From Paraburkholderia domus (GTDB taxonomy: Bacteria > Pseudomonadota > Gammaproteobacteria > Burkholderiales > Burkholderiaceae): a DNA stretch of 64,000 nucleotides. This document shows, in pieces, positions 1-8,166 of this stretch. The stretch covers positions 62,001-126,000 of the forward strand of contig NZ_CAJNAT010000021.1 of assembly GCF_905220705.1 (NCBI RefSeq), written 5' to 3'. A model generated the notes under the pieces. The model saw only the letters and a program-made list of their open reading frames with translations. It ran no database searches and was not told the DNA's origin. The position numbers and the translations under genes are program-made. Each line of letters starts with the position of its first letter. Position 1 is the first letter of the stretch.

Positions 1-354
1 GACATTGCCGTGCTCTCGTTTCGCGGCCGCGAAGGTTCGGCGATGACCACGCAGGATCATCTCGGCCCGCATCGGTTGCGCAGTTTTACGGGTAAGTACG
101 ATCTGTTCGGCAACCCGGCGTATCGCGAAGGGGATGTGCTGTTCGAGTCGATCTATCGCTTCAAGGGGCAGGCGGCGCCGTGCGTGATTCTCACTGAAGT
201 CGACTTCGAGTCGTTCGATGAACGCATCGCGCGCAAGCTGTTCGTCGGCGCCACGCGCGCGACGATGAAGCTGATCATCGTTGCCTCGCAGCGGGCCGCA
301 CGGCATCTGCATTTGCGCGACGGTAAAGAGGTCAAGGAGGCGAAAGAAACCTAG
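1..354 (+). CDS. UvrD/Rep-type helicase, C-terminal fragment (cut by window edge)
   Basis: The reading frame is open from base 1 and ends at TAG 352-354, so only the last ~117 residues are present. The fragment contains SIYRFKGQAAPCVILTEVD followed by LFVGATRATMKLIIVAS. These match the late superfamily 1 motifs of the UvrD_C_2 domain: the K-G-Q segment that couples to ATP, and the final ATRA motif that contributes an arginine to the nucleotide pocket. Such proteins unwind DNA, or use a nuclease-helicase fusion to do so. The N-terminal Walker motifs lie outside the window, so the full architecture (plain helicase, NERD-helicase or other) cannot be told. Domain class is fairly secure; the specific protein is not. 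Confidence 0.7.
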   Translation, partial: DIAVLSFRGREGSAMTTQDHLGPHRLRSFTGKYDLFGNPAYREGDVLFESIYRFKGQAAPCVILTEVDFESFDERIARKLFVGATRATMKLIIVASQRAARHLHLRDGKEVKEAKET

Positions 355-420
355 TGCTGGCTCGGACCGATGCGCGAACCCGGATTCACGCGTTCGGGCC
401 TACGCTCTCAAATCCACGCC

Positions 421-1368
421 TCACGTCCATGCGCGCGCGCCCACCAGCATGCCGGTTTGCGTGAGCGCGTCCCACCAGATCACGCGCAGGAGCGGCGCCT
501 GCTGCGCGATCAGCAGCGCCTGCACTGGATCGCTCTCGACAAAATGCGTGACACCGCCGCGCAATGCGGCAGCCGCCTTGTGAGCGGCGGCGCCGGCGGG
601 ACTTTCGTCGTGCGTGCCGGGCGTGCGCATCACCAGTTGCATGTGACCGAAGCCATGCCGCGCGAGCCACGCTTCGGTGCGTGCGCGATCCAGTTCCGGC
701 CGGCCCGTGATGATCGTGCGAACGCGTTGCAGATCGATGCCGGGCAGCACGTCGAACGGCAGCAGTTCGTCGCGTTCGGCGAGCGCCGCCGCGAGATCCT
801 CGTCATAGCGCGCGAGCGGCACGTCGGGTAGCAGAATGCCGTCGAGGTCGATTGCGTAGGTGGCGTATTCGTGATCGTCGGCCATGGCGGGCGCCGCCCC
901 CGCTTGCACGCGTTCCCAGTCCTCACGATAACGCTCGGTGTAGGCCTGGCGCTCCCACGGAAACAGCGCGAAGTAGCCGCGGGCGTCGATCGCGTAATCG
1001 GGTTGCGTGCGGCTCAGGTCGTCGACCGCGGCGGTCAGTGTTCTGACATCGAGGTCATGCTGTTGCAGGAATGCGATGCAATCAGTCAGGGTAAAGCCGC
1101 GCCCCGCGATGTCCTCGCACAGCAGCACTTTCGAGCCCGCGGGCGGGATCGGCAGCGTCGAATCCCAGGCGACCGTGCGCGACTGGCGGTCGTAACGCAG
1201 GAATGCGACCGGCGTGCCGGCCGCATGCGACACCATCAACGCAAGCGGCGCGCCGCCACGCAGAATACCGATCGCCATCGTGAAGCGCTCGGCCAGCAAG
1301 GCGGGTTGCAGCGATTCGATCCAGTGATCGAGTTGTTCGTACGTCAGGGGCAAGACCGGCTTGTTCAT
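421..1368 (-). CDS. Phosphoribosyltransferase-HAD fusion protein
   Basis: About 315 residues from ATG 1366-1368; an in-frame upstream GTG at 1426-1428 is less likely because the extra residues look non-conserved. The first half is a type I phosphoribosyltransferase-like domain: GILRGGAPLA is the early loop and VLLCEDIAGRGFTL corresponds to the PRPP-binding loop, with ED in place of the common DD. The second half looks HAD-like: YAIDLDGILLPD is motif I, IITGRP motif II, an HK lysine motif III and FVESDP motif IV. A PRTase joined to a HAD phosphatase suggests nucleotide or ribosyl-phosphate salvage, but the substrate cannot be read. It stands alone, convergent with the helicase upstream. Confidence 0.6.
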   Translation of the reverse strand: MNKPVLPLTYEQLDHWIESLQPALLAERFTMAIGILRGGAPLALMVSHAAGTPVAFLRYDRQSRTVAWDSTLPIPPAGSKVLLCEDIAGRGFTLTDCIAFLQQHDLDVRTLTAAVDDLSRTQPDYAIDARGYFALFPWERQAYTERYREDWERVQAGAAPAMADDHEYATYAIDLDGILLPDVPLARYDEDLAAALAERDELLPFDVLPGIDLQRVRTIITGRPELDRARTEAWLARHGFGHMQLVMRTPGTHDESPAGAAAHKAAAALRGGVTHFVESDPVQALLIAQQAPLLRVIWWDALTQTGMLVGARAWT

Positions 1369-1640
1369 GACTCGTATGGCGTCGCGTTGCGCACGTGGGG
1401 CAGGTGTCTCGTCAGCGGGGAGCAGCACGGCGGCAGGTCCTCGTTTTTGAGACAGAGAATTTTGGCGATATTATGCATGCGGTTCAAAGATCGCGCGTCG
1501 GGGTGACGCGTGTTGCCGGACGGGGCGTGTCGCGAAGACCGGCGCCGGGCCGGAAAAGGGCGCCGCAGCTTCGCTAGCAGGCTGAGTCGACGCAGCGCGG
1601 AGCCGCCCACAAAATAACAAACGAGGGAATAAGCAAGCAA

Positions 1641-2183
1641 ATGACCAAGGTGAGCGCAGGGCTGGATGTCAGGAAAGGCGTGTACTGGCGCGCAGGGTGG
1701 GCGATGGGTCTGATCTTCGCGCTCGCCGCGTGGAGCATGCAGGCGCAGGCAGACTCGTTGCCCTTGTCGCTCGACGTAAAGGGCAAAATCAGCAAGACCA
1801 ACGATGCGGCGCACCAGTTGTATCACTTCACCGAGGCACAACTGCTCGCGTTACCGGTCCATTCCATTACGACCGCCACCACCTGGACTCCGCGTTCCAC
1901 CTTCACAGGACCGCTGCTCGCGGATATCCTGAAGATAGTCGGCGCATCCGGCAGCGCAATCGAGATCCATACGCTCGACGACTATACGTACACCATTCCG
2001 GTGTCGGACTGCGATCGCTACGGCGTAATCGTTGCCTACAGCATGAACGGCCGGCGCCTGAAGATCAGCGACTTCGGGCCGCTGTTTCTTATGTATCCGC
2101 GCGACGCGTTCCCTGATGAACTCATGGGCGCGGCGGGCGACTCGAAATTCGTATGGCAGATCAAGGCACTCGTCATCAAATAA
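1641..2183 (+). CDS. Exported SUOX/molybdopterin-domain-like protein without the Mo-ligand cysteine
   Basis: A 180-residue protein with a hydrophobic export segment (about residues 18-37, ending QAQADS), so probably periplasmic. The mature part resembles the oxidoreductase molybdopterin-binding fold: TFTGPLLADILKIVG is the usual GVPLxxLL region and GPLFLMYPRD a late strand. The cysteine that ligates molybdenum in MsrP or sulfite oxidase is not in its usual place; the only cysteine is in VSDCDRYG. It is therefore probably not a molybdoenzyme but a binding or sensory relative. Its 3' end overlaps the next gene by 31 bp, so the two are almost certainly co-translated and this may be the periplasmic input partner of that kinase. 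Confidence 0.6.
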   Translation: MTKVSAGLDVRKGVYWRAGWAMGLIFALAAWSMQAQADSLPLSLDVKGKISKTNDAAHQLYHFTEAQLLALPVHSITTATTWTPRSTFTGPLLADILKIVGASGSAIEIHTLDDYTYTIPVSDCDRYGVIVAYSMNGRRLKISDFGPLFLMYPRDAFPDELMGAAGDSKFVWQIKALVIK

Positions 2184-4000
2184 CGCGCCGCCCCTGGCGC
2201 CGTGTCCTCTATGTGCTGATCTGGTTGACCGCGCTCGCGGCGCCGGCCGGCGCAATTGGCTATCTGTTGTACGCGAACCTGCTCAATCCGCGCGCTACCG
2301 AACAGCTGACCGGTCAGTACGACGGCTTCTATTGGGACGCCGCGCAAATGCAGATCGCCTACGCGCGTTTCGAGAACCAGTTGCTGCTGTATCAATCCGG
2401 TGTCGACGACGACTATCAGCGGCTCACGCTGCGCTACCAGTTGCTGCAATCGAAGCTGCATGTGCTGGCCGGTTCGACGCGCCGGCTGACCACGCAGCTC
2501 GCACTGCTGCAACGGCAAATGGACGAGATCCAGTCGCTCGATCATCTGCTTGACGGGATTCAGCCTGAGGTGGATTCCTTGCCGAAGGACCACCGCCGCG
2601 CCAATGAGATCGTCGTGGAATTGCGCCAGCATTGGAATGAGGTCAACGATCTCGCGTTGAGCCGCCGTTTCGCTGACGTGGCCGACCGTGAGGCGATGAA
2701 CCGCGATTTCATCGACAAGCGCCGCATGCTGTTCGCGGGCGGCCTGTTGCTGCTGCTACTGTCGGCGGCCGCGACCACGTTGCTGGTGTTCAACGGCCGG
2801 CGCCGCACGCGCCTGATGCATCAGCAGCACGCGGCGCTCGAAGCCGAGCATCAGGCGAGCCGCGCGGCGCGCGAGGCGAGTCTCGCGAAGGACGCGTTTC
2901 TGGGCATGATCAGTCACGAACTGCGCACGCCGTTGCATGCGATCGTGTCGTCGATCGAATTGCTGGGCTTCAACTATCACTCCGAGGCTGATCGTAAAGT
3001 CATTCAGCGGCTCGAAACCGCAGGGCGCCATCTGGAAGCACAGATGAAGGACCTGACCGACTACGCACGTCTCGGCGCCGGCAAGCTCGAATTGCGTCAC
3101 GAGCATTTCGAGCCGCGCGAACTGCTGGCGTCGATCGTCGACGAACACGCGATGTCGGCCGCCGCCCGCGGCCTCAAGCTGGAAAGCGAGGCGAGTGGCA
3201 TGAGCGGGCTCGTCGATTCCGATCCACACCGTATTCGCCAGATCGTCAACAACCTGGTCACCAACGCGATCCGTTACACCGAAACCGGCACGGTGCGCGT
3301 GCAACTGAGGCAGCGGCCGGCGGTGCTGATCTTCGTCGTCAGCGATACGGGACCGGGCGTGCCGCATGCGCAGATTCCGCTGATCTTCCAGGAGTTCACG
3401 CAGCTGGACGCGTCGCGCACGCGCCGCTTCGAGGGCGCGGGGATGGGGCTCACGATCGTGCAGGGGCTGGTCAGGCTGTTCGGCGGCACCGTCGAGGTGG
3501 CGAGCACGGTGGGTGTGGGCACCACCTTCACGGTGACGATCCCGGTCACGCCGGTGGCGGCAACCGCGCCACCCGGCGTGGCGGCGCACGCCGAACCGGG
3601 CGGCGCGCGCCCTTGTGTGCTGATCGTCGACGACAACCGCCTGATTCGCGAGTCGCTCAGCGAAATGATCGCGCACATGGATTTCGACGCGCACGCCGTT
3701 TCCAATGCCGACGATGCGCTAGCGTGGCTCGACGCGCGCCGCTGTGACGTGGTGCTGCTCGATCTGCATATGCCGGATCGCGACGGTTATGCATTTCTCG
3801 CGGATTTCGCGGCACGCGGGGGACCGTCGTCGAGTGTTCCGGTGATCGTGGTGAGCGCGTATGCACCGGAGGCGAGTGTCACAGGAGGAGCGGGAGAGGC
3901 CGGCTTGCAGCCGTTTTTCGAAGCGTTATTAAAGCCAGTACATTACGAGGAGCTGCGCAGCGCGTTGCAGCGTGCTTTGGCTTCGCGGCATTCGGCGTGA
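2153..4000 (+). CDS. Hybrid sensor histidine kinase/response regulator
   Basis: A 615-residue membrane kinase. Transmembrane segments lie at about 18-42 and 191-213, enclosing a ~150-residue periplasmic, mostly helical sensor region. The H-box ISHELRTPLHA puts the phospho-accepting histidine at residue 255. The catalytic domain has the N box (NNLVTNAIRY), G1 (DTGPGVP) and G2 (GAGMGL). A receiver follows, with VLIVDDN acidic residues, the phosphate-accepting aspartate in VVLLDLHMPD and a late lysine in LLKP. It has no output domain, so it must signal to a separate partner. It overlaps the periplasmic protein gene upstream and converges on an HTH-receiver gene 79 bp downstream, a possible partner by proximity. 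The stimulus is unknown. Confidence 0.88.
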   Translation: MADQGTRHQITRRPWRRVLYVLIWLTALAAPAGAIGYLLYANLLNPRATEQLTGQYDGFYWDAAQMQIAYARFENQLLLYQSGVDDDYQRLTLRYQLLQSKLHVLAGSTRRLTTQLALLQRQMDEIQSLDHLLDGIQPEVDSLPKDHRRANEIVVELRQHWNEVNDLALSRRFADVADREAMNRDFIDKRRMLFAGGLLLLLLSAAATTLLVFNGRRRTRLMHQQHAALEAEHQASRAAREASLAKDAFLGMISHELRTPLHAIVSSIELLGFNYHSEADRKVIQRLETAGRHLEAQMKDLTDYARLGAGKLELRHEHFEPRELLASIVDEHAMSAAARGLKLESEASGMSGLVDSDPHRIRQIVNNLVTNAIRYTETGTVRVQLRQRPAVLIFVVSDTGPGVPHAQIPLIFQEFTQLDASRTRRFEGAGMGLTIVQGLVRLFGGTVEVASTVGVGTTFTVTIPVTPVAATAPPGVAAHAEPGGARPCVLIVDDNRLIRESLSEMIAHMDFDAHAVSNADDALAWLDARRCDVVLLDLHMPDRDGYAFLADFAARGGPSSSVPVIVVSAYAPEASVTGGAGEAGLQPFFEALLKPVHYEELRSALQRALASRHSA

Positions 4001-4079
4001 CGTGACGCCCGGGAAGATGCAGATGGAGGAGGACTCAGCATGAGCACACACCTTCAGCCGCTTGCCGGCGCATGCATCA

Positions 4080-4934
4080 TCAAGGCCGGTTGAGGCGCTT
4101 GGACAGATCGGCGACCAGGATCGCCATGCGCGCGGGCTTTTCATAGCACGCGACGTCGTAATTGCGGATGACCTGGCTGATCTCCGATTCGCTGGCCTTG
4201 CCGGTCAGCAATTCGCCGGTCAGCACGAAAATCGGCGCGTCCGGATTCTCCGACGCCCGCACCGCGCGGATCGCCGCCGCCGAGGTTTGCGAGCCGAACA
4301 GCCAGTCGATCACGACGCCGTCGAAGATCTGCGTATGCAGTTGTTCGGCGAACGCCGCGAGGCCGTAGATCGCCACCGCCGTGAAACCGCTGCGCTCGAG
4401 ATAGTCGCGCAGGTTGTCGGCGGAGGCCTGATCGTCGTCGACCACGGCGATGGTCGGCTTGTCGGTTTCAGCGCGGCGCGGATAGATCTCGATCTTGTGG
4501 ACTTCGTACGCGCTTTGGTAAAGCGTGCCGTCATGACGCGCGACACGCCATTGACCGAGCTTCGGGTACGCGACAAATTCCGGACGGCTGCCCGGTTCGA
4601 GCGCGGCGCCGACCCATGCGGTGCAGGCCAGCTCGATTGCGCCGATGCAGAACATCGCCTCCTGGGCGATGGCGCCGACCATGCCCGGATCGAGCGACTG
4701 TGCGCCGAATAGCTGAGCGGCAGGTTCGCCGAACACCTCGGCGACCTTCTTGATCTGCGAGAGGGTCCACGGACTGTTGCCGCGCAGCTTGCGGTGTCCC
4801 TGCGAAAAACTCAGATCGAGGATGCGGCACAACTCAGTGGTTTGCTGGCGTTTGCCGATTCCATGCCGGCTCATTAACTCGCGCACGCGCTCGGCGACGG
4901 CGATGGAGTCAGGTGAGTGTGTTTCGTTGGCCAT
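4080..4934 (-). CDS. Response regulator with N-terminal HTH and C-terminal receiver
   Basis: The chosen ATG is 4932-4934 (MANETHSPDS, ~284 residues); the frame is open further upstream but that stretch reads like untranslated leader. An N-terminal helix-turn-helix of XRE or related type (VRELMSRHGIGKRQQTTELC... LSQIKKVAEVFG) is followed by a linker and then a receiver: TIAVVDDDQAS acidic cluster, VVIDWLFG with the phospho-accepting aspartate, FVLTGE with the signalling threonine and CYEKP with the lysine. Receiver-last order is the reverse of the common OmpR or NarL layout. It lies tail to tail with the hybrid kinase, so it may be its output partner; that is inference from position. Confidence 0.75.
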   Translation of the reverse strand: MANETHSPDSIAVAERVRELMSRHGIGKRQQTTELCRILDLSFSQGHRKLRGNSPWTLSQIKKVAEVFGEPAAQLFGAQSLDPGMVGAIAQEAMFCIGAIELACTAWVGAALEPGSRPEFVAYPKLGQWRVARHDGTLYQSAYEVHKIEIYPRRAETDKPTIAVVDDDQASADNLRDYLERSGFTAVAIYGLAAFAEQLHTQIFDGVVIDWLFGSQTSAAAIRAVRASENPDAPIFVLTGELLTGKASESEISQVIRNYDVACYEKPARMAILVADLSKRLNRP

Positions 4935-5238
4935 ACTGCGTGAGAGTCTGCCTTCTTGAAGGGTGGCGATGGCGCGTGCGATACGGCACGCGCAGCGGGG
5001 CCATGCACATTGGATGCGCATTGACGCGGCGACGCAGGGGTCAGCAAATGTACCGTAAAAAGTAGCACGGCCTGTGTTTTTGTATGACCGCCGCCGAGCT
5101 TGTCTATGCGAGGTCCGAACGAACAAACTCGGCGATCTGTTTATGCTTTTAGCATTGAACGTATTTTACCGATGAAACCGCACGTAATCTGTAGAGAACT
5201 AACTTTGACAGGTGTATTCCCTACTTCCCTACGCGACG
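4935..5238. other. Intergenic region between regulator and hipA
   Basis: About 300 bp without a convincing gene. It carries the leader and promoter of the leftward HTH-receiver gene and the 3' flank of hipA. It is locally AT-richer between about 5045 and 5220. I see no RNA gene and no clear hairpin terminator. Confidence 0.5.
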
Positions 5239-6579
5239 CTATGCCGGCGGCATTGTGTCGAGTTTCGCTGCCGAGCTTTTCAGGCCTTTGAAAATCCGCT
5301 CGGCGACCTTCGCCGGAAAACGTTCGGGCAAGTCGGCCGCGACCCGCGCGATGACCTCCGGCGTCTGTTCGATCAGCCGTTGGATCAAAGGCTCGGCGTT
5401 CGCGCCGTACGAGCACCTCAGCGCCATGGTGTTGAAGTGGCGCCGCTGCACGTCGCGGAAGGCGTCGTGTTTGCTGCGTGACCACATCGCCATGGCGAGC
5501 CTGGCCTTGAACCACGACCACTGGTTCGGGCCATTGCCTTCCACCGGCCAGATCGACATCACGTCGTAAAGCGGCGTGAGACGGTACTGGCCGCCCGCCA
5601 GCAGGCGAATGCTGAAGTTCTTGGCGTGGCCGTCCGGCGCCGCCAGCATCCAGAACAGGATCTGGCTTGCCAGCAGCGTCTCGATGTCGTGTTGCGCCGA
5701 CACCGATTGCTGGAGAATCCGCGCGAGGTCGAGCACGCCCGGACCACCTTCGTTTTCGTACTTGCGATGCGACGGCACGCCGTACACCTGGCAGAAGTCT
5801 TCCTGCGGCAGGCGCAGCAGCCATTGCCCGCCCGAATGCAGTTGCCGGTCGAAGCGTTCGACGCTCAGCACCCGCTGCTTGCCGAACGTCATGATCTCGG
5901 CGTTGGCCACCGGCAGGCCGTAGGCGCGCAGGATCCGCAGACACAGCCATTCGTTTTCGACCGAAGTGCTGAGGTCGGCAAGCTTATTGCCGACCAGCCC
6001 GAGCGGTAGCTTGAAAATATGCGTGGTGGGCGTGGCGCCATGCGGACGTTGCCACTTGCCTTCGTGCCACAGCAGGGCGGTTTTCTCCTGCGCGCCGGCG
6101 AGCGAGATGCGGAAATCGTCCGCTTCGTCGAGCGTGCCGAGGGTGGGATTGCTGACGGTGCGCGCCAGCATGGTCTCGATCTCACTGTCGGAGAGCGGCG
6201 TGCCCTCGATTCGTTCGACGCCGGCCGGCACGTCGTCAGCGGCCAGCAACTGGACGGCGCCCACACAATCGCGGCCGATGGCTTGCAGCAGGTCGAACGC
6301 ATCGAGCGTATCGGTCTGGTAGCGTTGAGCGATGCGCTTTCTGATCGCCTCGCTGTCGGGCAGCAGATTGTCGAAATAGTTGAGCACCCGCGGCCCTTTG
6401 TGTGCCTCATTGCTCGGCGTGAATGGCAGCGAGAGCGAAAGCGGTCGGCCCGCGGGCGAGGCGACCCACGCGGGATCGTAAGCGAACTCCATGGGGCCGC
6501 GGGTGGGCAGGCGCCAGATGCCGACGCGCTCGCCGTTGGCCCACACCGAAAGCGCCCGCGAATGCGTTTGGCGGCCCAT
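5239..6579 (-). CDS. hipA: HipA-family serine/threonine kinase toxin
   Basis: About 446 residues from ATG 6577-6579; a GTG at 6586-6588 is possible but would overlap the end of hipB. HipA kinases phosphorylate a translation target (glutamyl-tRNA synthetase in the E. coli founder) and induce growth arrest unless held by HipB. Visible motifs are the ISLAGAQEKTALL phosphate-loop region, the VERFDR hinge, the catalytic loop DGHAKNFSI carrying the Asp and Asn, and the metal-binding YDV in LTPLYDVMS. All kinase residues look intact, so the toxin should be active. It lies 2 bp after the hipB stop codon, so the two are translationally coupled, with antitoxin first as usual. Confidence 0.9.
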   Translation of the reverse strand: MGRQTHSRALSVWANGERVGIWRLPTRGPMEFAYDPAWVASPAGRPLSLSLPFTPSNEAHKGPRVLNYFDNLLPDSEAIRKRIAQRYQTDTLDAFDLLQAIGRDCVGAVQLLAADDVPAGVERIEGTPLSDSEIETMLARTVSNPTLGTLDEADDFRISLAGAQEKTALLWHEGKWQRPHGATPTTHIFKLPLGLVGNKLADLSTSVENEWLCLRILRAYGLPVANAEIMTFGKQRVLSVERFDRQLHSGGQWLLRLPQEDFCQVYGVPSHRKYENEGGPGVLDLARILQQSVSAQHDIETLLASQILFWMLAAPDGHAKNFSIRLLAGGQYRLTPLYDVMSIWPVEGNGPNQWSWFKARLAMAMWSRSKHDAFRDVQRRHFNTMALRCSYGANAEPLIQRLIEQTPEVIARVAADLPERFPAKVAERIFKGLKSSAAKLDTMPPA

Positions 6580-6581
6580 GC

Positions 6582-6836
6582 TTACCACTCGATCAAAGGC
6601 GCCGGCTCAGGCGCCGGCTGGTTCTTGTCGCGCACCTGCAATTGCAGGCCGTAGGCGCCGCACAGCGCCAGCAATTGTGCGAGAGTGAGGGCGGTGGCGT
6701 CGGTTTCTAGCGCCGAGACGCGGCTCTGGCTGACACCGATGCGCGCGGCGGCTTCGGCTTGGGTAAGGCCGGCCTGACGCCTGCCGGCAGCAAGCAGTTG
6801 GGCCATCTGGTCTGGCGTGGCGACGAGGTGGATCAT
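6582..6836 (-). CDS. hipB: HipB-type antitoxin, XRE family DNA-binding protein
   Basis: An 84-residue protein that is almost entirely one Cro/CI-type helix-turn-helix: AGLTQAEAAARIGVSQSRVSALE is the core (about residues 23-45), followed by a helix pair and a short tail ending PLIEW. HipB binds HipA, blocks its kinase and represses the operon; a C-terminal tryptophan is also seen in the E. coli protein. The start ATG 6834-6836 lies about 30 bp after a strong promoter and next to a large operator array (separate entries), which fits autorepression. hipA follows after 2 bp. Confidence 0.88.
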   Translation of the reverse strand: MIHLVATPDQMAQLLAAGRRQAGLTQAEAAARIGVSQSRVSALETDATALTLAQLLALCGAYGLQLQVRDKNQPAPEPAPLIEW

Positions 6837-6865
6837 GGCAAATTATCCGTGAGACGAATAAATAA

Positions 6866-6894
6866 ACTTTATGCGTCACACAGATATTTGTCAA
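6866..6894 (-). promoter_or_regulatory. Promoter of hipBA
   Basis: On the minus strand a perfect -35 hexamer TTGACA (6889-6894) is followed after exactly 17 bp by TAAAGT (6866-6871), four of six matches to the -10 consensus. The hipB start codon is about 30 bp downstream. The -35 falls at the junction of two repeats of the operator array and the spacer lies inside repeat A, so a bound HipB would block RNA polymerase. Seen directly; strength is inferred. Confidence 0.7.
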
Positions 6895-6964
6895 ATATTC
6901 TTGTGGCGCATATTTTACAAATATCTGTGTGGCGCATAAACGGCAAATATTTGCGTGACGCATC
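6870..6964. promoter_or_regulatory. hipBA operator array: four 22-bp repeats
   Basis: Three direct copies begin at 6891, 6917 and 6943, exactly 26 bp apart, with the shared form NCAAATATNYKNGTGRCGCAT. A fourth copy (6870-6891) is inverted and matches the 6917 copy at 21 of 22 positions. The array covers the hipBA promoter. HipB dimers are known to bind several spaced operators and, with HipA, to bend DNA, so this is most likely the autoregulatory site. The 26-bp period places successive sites on different helical faces. Confidence 0.72.
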
Positions 6965-7042
6965 AATTTCATCTGCCTGTGCCCTGTCCCGATGGCCGTG
7001 TAGCATGCTGTAAAAACATCTTCTATCGACATCGCGCGACTC

Positions 7043-7675
7043 ATGAGCCAACCGACGCTACGCCACACTGACGTGCCGTACTACACGCAATGGGGCAGCC
7101 CCGAATGGGTGCGCCACATCGTCGAACACCTGGGCGACCCGTGCGACGACCCATACTGGGCACGCAGCGGTTTCGCCGACCCGCAGCGTTACCGTTTCTG
7201 GGCCAAGCGCCTGTGCGGTCTGACCTGCCTCGAATCCGCGCTCGACTACTGGCACATCGACCATGCGCCGCGCGCCACGCTGCTGGATGAAGCGCTGCGG
7301 CACGGCGTGTACCGGTTGCGCGATGACGGCGGCGTCGACGGTCTGATCTACCGGCCGTTCGCCGATTGGGTCGGCGAGGCATTCGGCATTCAGGTCGAGG
7401 TGCTGCCACAGGCGCCGCTCGAAGAGATCGCCGTGCGCATCGACGGCGACACGCTGGCGATCGCCTCCGTGAGTCCCGAGATCCGCTATCCGGAGCGGCC
7501 GAACCTGCGCCAGGGCGGCCATCTGATCCTGCTGCACGGGCGCGATCGCGATGGCGTATGGTTTCATAATCCGTCCGGCATTGCGCCCCACCAGGCGGAT
7601 GTGTACTTGCCATTCGCAACGATGGCGCGTTTCTACGCAGGGCGTGGCATGACGCTCACCCGCATCGCACGCTAG
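7043..7675 (+). CDS. C39-like cysteine peptidase-fold protein
   Basis: 210 residues, no signal peptide. GLTCLESALDYW holds a candidate nucleophile cysteine at the start of a helix, GGHLILLHGRD the histidine, and VWFHNPSG the later Asn of the papain-like C39 fold (compare peptidase C39-like domains, where GHFVVL and DP follow). The Cys-His-Asn order and spacing suit an active peptidase or an acyl-transferring relative. The ATG at 7043 follows the hip operator region, and the gene is divergent from hipBA. No ABC transporter is nearby, so it is not an obvious bacteriocin maturase. The substrate is unknown. Confidence 0.55.
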   Translation: MSQPTLRHTDVPYYTQWGSPEWVRHIVEHLGDPCDDPYWARSGFADPQRYRFWAKRLCGLTCLESALDYWHIDHAPRATLLDEALRHGVYRLRDDGGVDGLIYRPFADWVGEAFGIQVEVLPQAPLEEIAVRIDGDTLAIASVSPEIRYPERPNLRQGGHLILLHGRDRDGVWFHNPSGIAPHQADVYLPFATMARFYAGRGMTLTRIAR

Positions 7676-7772
7676 ACGCGGCAGCCGGTAAACTGTTCGG
7701 CGAGCGCACTGATCGGGCCCGTTTTCTGCTGAGGAGTTTCACACCGACCTTTGCGATACTGGAACGCGAGTC

Positions 7773-8033
7773 ATGAATCGAATCTCTGCCTTGCTCGTCG
7801 CCAGCCTTGCCGCGTTCTGCGCCGTCACCGCAGCGAATGGGGCCACCCGGGACGAACAGGCCAAGGCCTGCCGCCGGGACGCGCTGCATTTCTGCATCGT
7901 TGACGTTCCGAACAGGGAAAAAATCATCGCCTGCATGAAGCGGCATCTCGACGAACTCAGTCCGGCGTGCCGCGCGATGTTCGATGGCGGCAAGAAGGGC
8001 GACGCTAACAACGCCAACGCCGCCTCGCAGTGA
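7773..8033 (+). CDS. Small secreted cysteine-rich protein
   Basis: 86 residues with a clear signal peptide (MNRISALLVASLAAFCAVTAANG, cleavage after about residue 23). The mature part has three spaced cysteines in a pattern like ACRRDALHFC... ACMKRHLDELSPACRAMF, matching the cysteine-rich repeat family common in proteobacterial periplasmic proteins. No enzymatic residues are apparent. The tail is low in complexity (KKGDANNANAASQ). It is a single gene between the C39-like gene and the channel gene. Function is unknown. Confidence 0.6.
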   Translation: MNRISALLVASLAAFCAVTAANGATRDEQAKACRRDALHFCIVDVPNREKIIACMKRHLDELSPACRAMFDGGKKGDANNANAASQ

Positions 8034-8166
8034 ACGTGGCGGCAGCGCGCCGCTGCTGTTCGGCGGATCACGCTAACCCTTGCACGCCAGCCGGGTTCCG
8101 ACGATCCGGCCCCACGGCGCGCCGGGCGTCGTAGAATCGCTTGTTCCCGACTCCCGGAGTAACCGC

